Below are positions 21,395 through 27,077 of a stretch of 29,844 nucleotides of DNA, one piece after another (the first letter of the stretch is position 1; every line of letters begins with the position of its first letter). The notes beneath the pieces were generated by a model. The model did no database searches. It was given only the letters and a program-made list of their open reading frames with translations, and was not told where the DNA came from. Position numbers and translations under genes: made by a program. The stretch lies in assembly GCA_031273185.1 (NCBI GenBank), contig JAISSG010000133.1, positions 1-29,844 of the forward strand, in the 5' to 3' direction. The DNA is from Treponema sp. GTDB lineage: Bacteria > Spirochaetota > Spirochaetia > Treponematales > Breznakiellaceae.

Positions 21395-22360
21395 ATGGAC
21401 GCTATTCTGGAAGAAGTGGGGAAGATCGGCATCGTGCCGGTGATAAAGATCGACGATGCGGAACAAGCGGTGCCCCTGGCGAAGGCTCTGCTTGCGGGAG
21501 GCATCCCCTGCGTGGAGCTTACTTTCAGGACGGCGCAGGGCGAAGATGCCATACGGCGCATAGCCGCCGCGATGCCGGAAATGCTGGTGGGGGCAGGCAC
21601 GGTGCTGACCACCGACCAGGTTGACCGGGCCGTTGGCGCGGGGGCAAAATTCATCGTCAGCCCTGGCTTCAACCCAAAAGTAGTCGCGCATTGCATCAAG
21701 AAGGGTGTCCCCGTAACCCCCGGCTGTTCCACCCCGTCAGACGTTGAGCAGGCCATTGAATTCGGCCTTGAAGTGGTAAAGTTCTTCCCGGCGGAGCAGG
21801 CCGGGGGCATCGACTACATCAAGGCGATCTCGGCCCCCTACCCCGCCATGAAATTCATGCCCACGGGCGGCATCAACGCCGGCAACATCGCCAAGTACAT
21901 GAGTTTTGACAAAGTCCTCGCCTGCGGCGGCTCGTGGATTGCCACCGCCGAGCTTATCAATGCCGGCGAATTTGGAAAAATCACCACCCTGTCGCAGGAA
22001 GCGGTGCTGAACCTTCTGGGGCTTTGCATAGCCCATGTCGGCATAAACGCCGGGGCAGAGGAAGCGGCGGCGAATGCGGCGCGGCTGATCAACACCGTGT
22101 TTGGCTTTGCCCTGAAAGACGCAGGCGGCTCCATTTTTGTCGGGGACGCAATCGAACTGCTAAAAGCCAACGGCCCCGGCTCCCACGGGCACATCGCCAT
22201 CGGCACCAACAGCATCCCGCGGGCGCTGGCCCACCTGGAACGCAACGGCATACTGTTTAACTACGACAGCGCGAAAAAAGATTCTCAAGGCAAGGTATCG
22301 GCGGTTTACCTGAAAGAGGAAATCCTCGGCTTTGCCGTGCACCTGGTTCAGCGCAAGTAA
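21395..22360 (+). CDS. eda: KDPG/KHG aldolase with C-terminal VOC-like extension
   Basis: 321 aa from ATG 21395 (AAGGGG upstream). Residues 1-210 are a KDPG/KHG aldolase: Glu41 and Arg45 in VELTFRT, Pro90-region FIVSPGFNP, PVTPGCSTPSD, and Schiff-base Lys129 in EVVKFFPAE; FMPTGGI follows. It splits 2-keto-3-deoxy-6-phosphogluconate or 2-keto-4-hydroxyglutarate to pyruvate plus glyceraldehyde-3-phosphate or glyoxylate. Residues about 211-321 form an extra domain (LGLCIAHVGINAG, AIGTNSIPRALAHLERNGILFNYDS, LGFAVHLVQRK) that reads like a vicinal oxygen chelate (glyoxalase-like) fold, though metal ligands cannot be assigned with certainty. Such fusions occur in treponemes and some Firmicutes; the role of the added domain is not established. 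Confidence 0.9.
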   Translation: MDAILEEVGKIGIVPVIKIDDAEQAVPLAKALLAGGIPCVELTFRTAQGEDAIRRIAAAMPEMLVGAGTVLTTDQVDRAVGAGAKFIVSPGFNPKVVAHCIKKGVPVTPGCSTPSDVEQAIEFGLEVVKFFPAEQAGGIDYIKAISAPYPAMKFMPTGGINAGNIAKYMSFDKVLACGGSWIATAELINAGEFGKITTLSQEAVLNLLGLCIAHVGINAGAEEAAANAARLINTVFGFALKDAGGSIFVGDAIELLKANGPGSHGHIAIGTNSIPRALAHLERNGILFNYDSAKKDSQGKVSAVYLKEEILGFAVHLVQRK

Positions 22361-22494
22361 TGGCATGGAAGAAGAGGTTAACGCAGAGGTTGTATTCCAC
22401 GCTTATTTTTCTGTCTACCAGAGTGGGTAAAGTCCAAACCTTATTCTAAACAATATAGCCTGCATGGTCGTTCAAGAGCTGATTATAACATGAT

Positions 22495-22896
22495 ATGGAA
22501 GAACAAATGAGAGTGGACATTAGTGGGCAGTATCTACCAACAGTAAAAAGAGATGCCAACTCTTATGAAGAGTTGATTAATAAAGGTTCTATTTCCCTAA
22601 CAGAGTTTGTAAGATTTGGCAACAATAGATATTTTGAGATGGAAATAGATTTATATACTTTGCAGAAATATAATACTATTAAAATACACAGCCTGGAATT
22701 TGAATTTGACGGACAAAAAAAAATAATTAACGTAAATAGAACTATAAGATTTGATATAAATTATTCTCTTGATAAAGGTGAGGTTATAACACAAGAAGAT
22801 AACTACCTTGTTTCAATTGCAAAAACAAGGCCTATTAAAACGGATTTAGCTTATCGCCTCTATGTTTTGAAAGAGCGTTTTCTTAGAAGGAGGTGA
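22495..22896 (+). CDS. 133-aa AT-rich orphan protein
   Basis: ATG 22495 (ATG 22507 also in frame); no SD, but TATAAC (22484-22489) lies 5 bases before the start, which is compatible with a leaderless mRNA. Predicted beta-rich cytoplasmic protein with FGNNRYFEMEIDLYTL, IKIHSLEFEFDG and RFDINYSLDKG. Its A+T content is far above that of the aldolase before it, so it is probably horizontally acquired. The last codons spell a perfect AGGAGGTGA, as though reading into a following gene that is no longer there. No family recognised. Confidence 0.5.
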   Translation: MEEQMRVDISGQYLPTVKRDANSYEELINKGSISLTEFVRFGNNRYFEMEIDLYTLQKYNTIKIHSLEFEFDGQKKIINVNRTIRFDINYSLDKGEVITQEDNYLVSIAKTRPIKTDLAYRLYVLKERFLRRR

Positions 22897-22945
22897 TACA
22901 AGAGTGATTAACACCAAATCGGACAAAACGAAGCAAATACGATGA
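22887..22945 (+). pseudogene. Strong Shine-Dalgarno with a 13-codon ORF (gene remnant?)
   Basis: AAGGAGGTGA inside the end of the 133-aa gene is followed 9 bases later by a GTG that opens only 13 codons (22904-22945). Near-perfect SDs usually belong to a functional gene. It could mark the start of a lost second gene of an operon, a small peptide, or chance. Confidence 0.3.
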
Positions 22946-22969
22946 GGCCAGTAAACCGCCTTATCCTGC

Positions 22970-22992
22970 CAAGTAACGGTACGCCCGGGCGC
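22970..22992. repeat. Direct repeat, left of the Uma2 gene
   Basis: 23 bp matching 23645-23667 at 21 positions. It lies after the Uma2 stop, and on the minus strand reads ARAYRYLAG then stop, close to the RALAYR of the methyltransferase C-terminus. Confidence 0.7.
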
Positions 22993-23004
22993 TATGCGTG
23001 GCCT

Positions 23005-23583
23005 TTATTCGGCGAACACCGGGCCTAGGTCTATTTCCAGGTCAGGAAAAATGCCGACTTTGGCGGTGTCTGTGGAACGGTAAGTATGGGGAAATATTAC
23101 GGCATCCTTAAAATCATACACGTGCAGGGTCTTGTGCTCAGGGTCAAGCACCCAGTATTCGCGGACACCCGCCTCTTGGTACAACTGGAATTTCCTTTGC
23201 ATTTCGATAGCCGTATTTGAGGGGGACAGAATCTCCGCGACCAGGTCCGGCGCTCCCCTGCCGCCTTCTGCGCCGATTTTTTTCCTGTCGCAGATAACGG
23301 TTATATCAGGCTGGACAACGGTGTCATCGCTTTCGTCTTCCGCATAAAAAAGCCGCACGTCAAAAGGCGCGGGGAACACTTTGCATGGTTTTCCGGTAAG
23401 ATACACCGCTAGTTGTTTTGCCAGTTCCATGAGGATTGACTGATGATAGGTATTCGGCGCGGACATGGCATACGCTTCGCCATAGATAATTTCATAGCGT
23501 TCATGCTCGGCCAGCTGCCATTCTTTGTAATCCGCGTAGGTATAATATTTATCCAGAGCCAAAGCTCCCTCTGTGTGCGCCAT
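23005..23583 (-). CDS. Uma2-family (DUF820) putative endonuclease
   Basis: 192 aa from ATG 23583; longer in-frame readings pass through the end of the upstream gene. PD-(D/E)xK-type nuclease fold features in order: the core VQPDITVICD, PDLVAEILSPSN, and YQEAGVREYWVLDPEHKTLHVY. Uma2 proteins are very numerous in cyanobacteria and present in some other bacteria; their substrate is unknown. No SD: TTGACC (23613-23618), 17-bp spacer, TATGCT (23590-23595), 6 bases, ATG. So a leaderless mRNA is expected, and the -35 box overlaps the methyltransferase stop codon. The gene is flanked by 23-bp direct repeats (22970-22992 and 23645-23667). Confidence 0.85.
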   Translation of the reverse strand: MAHTEGALALDKYYTYADYKEWQLAEHERYEIIYGEAYAMSAPNTYHQSILMELAKQLAVYLTGKPCKVFPAPFDVRLFYAEDESDDTVVQPDITVICDRKKIGAEGGRGAPDLVAEILSPSNTAIEMQRKFQLYQEAGVREYWVLDPEHKTLHVYDFKDAVIFPHTYRSTDTAKVGIFPDLEIDLGPVFAE

Positions 23584-23589
23584 GCAGTA

Positions 23590-23618
23590 AGCATAAACCA
23601 AAACAAGAAGCCGGTCAA
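23590..23618 (-). promoter_or_regulatory. Promoter of the Uma2 gene
   Basis: TTGACC (23613-23618), 17 bp, TATGCT (23590-23595), 6 bases to the ATG; the methyltransferase TGA (23615-23617) lies within the -35 box. Confidence 0.6.
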
Positions 23619-25006
23619 CGGAACGGGAGGAATGCCAGGCACGACAAGCAACGGTACGCCAGGGCGCGAAAACCGTTCCGCTTGATACTGCCCAGCCTGC
23701 CAAAGCCCGGCGGCTTTTTCCGGTCAAAACGTTCAGCGTCCGAGGAGCCAAAAGCGGCGATAAAGATTCCCCCCTCGGCAAGCAGCGGCGGCAGGGAATC
23801 CCAAAGGGCGGCAATCTGATCGGTGGCCTGGGAATCTCCGGCTTTTTTTGACAGCGGCTTTTGCGGCAACAGTTCGGGGAAGGCCGCTATGAGGGAATAT
23901 TGTGGCGCGGCTTTTTGCTTGTTAACCAATAATGTCGATACAGTTAGCGATATTACCTCCGCAAGCGCGGCCCTGCCCAGCCATAGGTCTACGGCGGGGA
24001 CAACAATCGCCTGGGGGATGTTGTGCCGCGCCGCCTCCAGCGCAAGGATGTTCCTGCCGGAGAGAACGAGCGTCCGGGGCTGATCGCCGCGCAGAAACTC
24101 CAGCAGCCAGCGGGGGAAAAAGCCCTGCCCCGGCTCGTGGACCAGCACATTGCCGTTGGCGGCATCATTTTGGGCAATCAGTTTTTCCAACGCGATGCGG
24201 CGGGCGAGTTTTGCCGCCGCCAATACCGCGCCGCCGGGCGCGTCAAAGCCCGAAGCCCCGTGGATAGTCGCAATGCGGACATCGATGTCCTCGATGCGGC
24301 AGGCGGCAGAGGTGCGGGCATACGACGGATACCGCTCAAGAAAACTCCCGTCCGTGGCAGGCAGTTCATCCGTTTTTTCGCCACTCACTGCCCTGTACAC
24401 AAAAACGCTGTGGCCGGGGCCTTTTTTCTCCAGTGCAAGTTCCGCACCGGCGGCGGCGATCTGTTCCCGGAAAAAATCCGCCAGCGTATGCACCACCACG
24501 ATCACCACCTTGCCGCCGGGGTTCAACAGCCGTGCGGATCGGCGGACAAAATCCTCCAGCACCGGCGTTCCCGCCTTTGCGGGTATGTTCGACAGAATTA
24601 TGTCCCAAGGCGGCGGCCCGGCGAGCAGTGGCTCGGCATACGCCTCCAGCGTCGAGGGGGCCACACCGTTCTTTGCCGCATTGTGCAGTGTGATCAGCCG
24701 CGCCAGTTCGTCCCGGTCCTGGCAGCAAACATAGGCCGATGGGAAAATCGCCGCCGCGCATATCCCGATAACGCCGACACCGCAGCCAGCGTCCAGCACC
24801 CGGCGGGGCGGCGGCGTTCCCGCAGCCCGGTCATCGTCCACAAGCCGCGAAAGCACCGACAGCAAGAACTGCGTCCCCGCGTCAATGCTGTCGGAACTGA
24901 ACAGGCCCTGGGAAAGATCGAAACTAAAATTTATGCCGCGAAATTTGAAGGGGACGGTTTTGTTGACAAAATGTGAAACCAGATGATCGCCAGCAATATC
25001 CGCCAT
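23615..25006 (-). CDS. Class I SAM-dependent methyltransferase, RsmC/RlmG-like (MTS) type
   Basis: 463 aa. The N-terminal half is a typical small-MTase domain: FRGINFSFDLSQGLFSSDSIDAGTQFLL, motif I VLDAGCGVGVIGICAAAIFP, then the acceptor motif LSNIPAKAG. The classical sequence is NPP(F/Y); here it is NIPA. The second half (about residues 225-463) looks like a second, degenerate Rossmann copy, the reverse order of E. coli RsmC, where the catalytic copy is C-terminal. Probably modifies rRNA, substrate unproved. ATG 25006 is 10 bp after the efp stop, so the two are co-transcribed. The last 20 residues (LAYRCLSCLAFLPFR) seem to have been replaced by an insertion-linked sequence; see the flanking repeat. 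Confidence 0.75.
   Translation of the reverse strand: MADIAGDHLVSHFVNKTVPFKFRGINFSFDLSQGLFSSDSIDAGTQFLLSVLSRLVDDDRAAGTPPPRRVLDAGCGVGVIGICAAAIFPSAYVCCQDRDELARLITLHNAAKNGVAPSTLEAYAEPLLAGPPPWDIILSNIPAKAGTPVLEDFVRRSARLLNPGGKVVIVVVHTLADFFREQIAAAGAELALEKKGPGHSVFVYRAVSGEKTDELPATDGSFLERYPSYARTSAACRIEDIDVRIATIHGASGFDAPGGAVLAAAKLARRIALEKLIAQNDAANGNVLVHEPGQGFFPRWLLEFLRGDQPRTLVLSGRNILALEAARHNIPQAIVVPAVDLWLGRAALAEVISLTVSTLLVNKQKAAPQYSLIAAFPELLPQKPLSKKAGDSQATDQIAALWDSLPPLLAEGGIFIAAFGSSDAERFDRKKPPGFGRLGSIKRNGFRALAYRCLSCLAFLPFR
23645..23667. repeat. Direct repeat, inside the methyltransferase 3' end
   Basis: The second copy of the 23-bp repeat (21/23 identical to 22970-22992); in frame it encodes the FRALAYRC segment close to the methyltransferase C-terminus. 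Confidence 0.7.
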
Positions 25007-25016
25007 AACCCGGCGA

Positions 25017-25580
25017 TCAGGTATTTACCCGCTCCACATACTCGTTGGTTTCGGTGTTGACCAGTATCTTTTCGCCCTGCTTGATGAACAGCGGAACCCG
25101 CACGGTCAAGCCGGTCTCGGTCGTAACTGGCTTGGTCGCGCCTGAAACCGTGTCGCCCTTGACGTAGTTCTCGCTTTCGGCAACGGTAAAAACCACCTTG
25201 TAGGGGATTTTGATGTCAATCACCCTCCCCTCCCAAATGGTCAGTTCGTACGAGTCCCCTTCCTTGAGGTAAAACTTCTTGTCCTCATGATCCGCAATGG
25301 ACACCTCGTGCTGGTCGTAGGACTCGCTGTCCATGAAGTGATAGTTGTCCTGATCCGCGTACTGGTACTGGCAGGTGTGAATATCAACCTGGGCATCCTC
25401 AACTTCCTGCTGGGTGGGGATGGTCAACGAAAGGACAGACCCGTCCTTAATGCTTTTCATTTTGATACGCGCAACAGCAGTGCCCTTTCCGGGATTGTGA
25501 AATTCCCGTTCGACCACCAGAAAAGGCTGCCCCTTCTGCAAAAGACAACTTCCCTTGACTATATCTCCGCCTCGAATCAT
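25017..25580 (-). CDS. efp: Elongation factor P
   Basis: 187 aa from ATG 25580; GAGGAA stands 8 bases upstream, and the natural EF-P length supports this start over the longer in-frame reading. The three OB/KOW-like domains are recognisable: MIRGGDIVKGSCLLQKGQPFLVVEREFHNPGKGTAVARIK (domain I), QYQYADQDNYHFMDSESYDQ (domain II) and a C-terminal ITVRVPLFIKQGEKILVNTETNEYVERVNT-type domain III. The lysine of NPGKGTA (Lys32) occupies the position of the modified Lys34 of E. coli EF-P. It rescues ribosomes stalled on polyproline. No modification gene (epmA/epmB) is visible in the window. Confidence 0.95.
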   Translation of the reverse strand: MIRGGDIVKGSCLLQKGQPFLVVEREFHNPGKGTAVARIKMKSIKDGSVLSLTIPTQQEVEDAQVDIHTCQYQYADQDNYHFMDSESYDQHEVSIADHEDKKFYLKEGDSYELTIWEGRVIDIKIPYKVVFTVAESENYVKGDTVSGATKPVTTETGLTVRVPLFIKQGEKILVNTETNEYVERVNT

Positions 25581-25727
25581 CGTTTCCTCGCTTGAGTTTA
25601 TTTGTATGGGATTTCCCCAACGACTGGCAAATACCGTTTTACTATAGCTTTTTTTTGATTGCGTGTGAAGGGGTGAATTCGATGACAATTACCCCATTGC
25701 GCCTACTGTTTCCCCCGTCCGTACGTA

Positions 25728-25756
25728 TTGCCGGAGTGTCCAAAAACTGTTATATT
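25728..25756 (+). promoter_or_regulatory. Promoter of the 50-aa gene
   Basis: TTGCCG (25728-25733), 17-bp spacer, TATATT (25751-25756), then AGAGG (25763-25767) and ATG 25775. Confidence 0.45.
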
Positions 25757-25774
25757 TTAACTAGAGGTAACGAA

Positions 25775-25927
25775 ATGGCCGCCAAAGTCAAACCCGTGCA
25801 GCCCACGGAGATAAAAGACAAGAAAATCATACGCGAAGTCATTGAGGAGATTCGCAAACCCATACCCGCCTCGGTTTATCGAAAACACGAGAAAAAATCC
25901 GAATACCTGGAGAAATTTTTAAAATAA
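25775..25927 (+). CDS. 50-aa charged helical protein, possible antitoxin
   Basis: ATG 25775 with AGAGG upstream. It is highly charged (VKPVQPTEIKDKKIIREVIEEI, then ASVYRKHEKKSEYLEKFLK), and it immediately precedes the truncated GNAT gene. Small charged proteins preceding GNAT toxins are usual antitoxin candidates, but this one lacks a recognisable ribbon-helix-helix. The reading frames of the two overlap only in their end regions. Confidence 0.45.
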   Translation: MAAKVKPVQPTEIKDKKIIREVIEEIRKPIPASVYRKHEKKSEYLEKFLK

Positions 25928-26252
25928 CAGCAATGCGCCAGAAAAAGAACTACATAATCTAAAATACCCTTTCCGTACTATACCAGCCATGAAAATAGCA
26001 AAACTGGCGGTTGACAGCAATTTTTCAAAAAAGTACAACGGTATTGGAACCTTTATGATCGGCTATGCGGAACATTTTGCATGGGCGTGCAATGCAACCT
26101 ATTGCGCCGCCCGTTTCCTGACAGTAGATGCCGACATAGAACATGACAAAGGTGTACTTGTTTTTTATGAAAAAAACGGTTTCATTCCCAACGCCGAACT
26201 CTACAACAAGAACCGCAAAACAATCAGCATGAGAAAAGACCTATACAAGTAG
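25923..26252 (+). pseudogene. 5'-truncated GNAT acetyltransferase
   Basis: The frame reads PEKELHNLKYPFRTIPA then MKIAKLAVDSNFSKKYNGIGTFMIGYAEHF, CAARFLTVDADIEHD, KGVLVFYEKNGFIPNAELY, KTISMRKDLYK. This is the C-terminal two thirds of a GNAT enzyme: beta-strand PAMKIAKLAVD, the acetyl-CoA loop KYNGIG, FLTVDA and the FYEKNGF end. The conserved sequence begins before the first ATG (25989) with no start codon in frame after the TAA at 25920-25922, so the N-terminal half is gone. It resembles TacT-like toxins. Confidence 0.6.
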
Positions 26253-26377
26253 TGGTTGGAAATTTTGTGCCTGCTACCCCTGTGCCGTCCAGGTTTTTCT
26301 GCTACACTGCCATTTTAGCGTGGTGATACCATATATGGCTTGGACAACCGGCTTTTCTTATGCTACACTGGCACACT

Positions 26378-26791
26378 ATGGGTAACGTCTACGCGGAAAT
26401 CACTATAAAAAATAGCGGCGATGTGACTAATGTCGGACGCGGCATTATTTCGGATAAGGATGTCCGTTCCCTTACCGTCACCGCCCTTGTCGATACCGGC
26501 GCGACTACCCTTGCCATCAATGAGGGGATGTGCCAGCAATTGGGCCTTTCCATTGAGAAAACCAGTACCGCCTCTCTGGTCGGCGGACAGAAAGCGATCT
26601 GCAAAATCACCGAGCCGGTCAGGATTATCTGGAAAGACCGCGATACCGTTTGCCGCGCATGGGTACTGCCCGGTGAAGACGAGGCCCTCCTCGGCGTCAT
26701 ACCCCTGGAAGATATGGACCTTATTGTAGACCCAGGACGCAATGAACTGATCGGTGTCCACGGCGATATAGTTATGGGGCGTATAAAATAA
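26378..26791 (+). CDS. Retropepsin-like (clan AA) aspartic protease
   Basis: 137 aa from ATG 26378 (ATG 26360 is in frame but less likely). The active-site element LVDTGATT is the aspartyl protease D-T/S-G-A motif, followed by LAINEGMCQQLGL and the later ALLGVIPLEDMDLIVDP strand typical of the bacterial clan AA/retropepsin-like proteins. Single-lobed, so probably a homodimer in the manner of retroviral proteases. Lacks a signal peptide. Neighbours are decayed TA-like genes, which suggests a mobile context. The 3' end overlaps a short minus-strand fragment. Confidence 0.65.
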   Translation: MGNVYAEITIKNSGDVTNVGRGIISDKDVRSLTVTALVDTGATTLAINEGMCQQLGLSIEKTSTASLVGGQKAICKITEPVRIIWKDRDTVCRAWVLPGEDEALLGVIPLEDMDLIVDPGRNELIGVHGDIVMGRIK

Positions 26792-26870
26792 AAAACGTGG
26801 ATTTCGGTTGTATGAGCATTATAAACCGCTCGGCTTCAACTAAACCCAAATTTTTTATTAAAGTATTCAT
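26772..26870 (-). pseudogene. Truncated antitoxin-like ORF antisense to the retropepsin 3' end
   Basis: A minus-strand ATG at 26870 opens MNTLIKNLGLVEAERFIMLIQ and then runs into sequence antisense to the protease gene, ending at 26772 after 32 codons. The first 21 residues have the look of a short conserved family (MxTLxKNLGxxEAERFIxLI) that I recall as small hypothetical antitoxin-like proteins; this is recollection, not a search. The rest of such a protein is absent. Confidence 0.3.
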
Positions 26871-27018
26871 ACCTTATTGAATTGTCGTATAAAATCAAGA
26901 GGATTTGTTAATTTTATTTCGGGAATTTCTTTATTCAATATTTTTCCAAACACACGCTATACGCGGCACCATCGACGCTACACCAAGCAGGCTTGGCTGG
27001 TATCTGCTGTCACCTAAT

Positions 27019-27073
27019 GGGGAATGGGGAGAAGGCCGGAATTGCCGTTCCCTTCTCCCCGCTCCCCATTCCC
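27019..27073. repeat. Heptamer array D: inverted pair at the 3' end of the 881-aa gene
   Basis: GGGGAATGGGGAGAAGG (27019-27035) pairs with CCCTTCTCCCCGCTCCCCATTCCC (27050-27073) except for one extra heptamer in the right arm. The right end is 4 bases from the minus-strand stop codon (27078-27080). Confidence 0.85.
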
Positions 27074-27077
27074 AAAG

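Noticed and set aside
26298..26370. Duplicated CTACACTG element before the retropepsin gene
   Set aside because: The shared string is only about ten bases and no promoter pair with correct spacing could be built on it.
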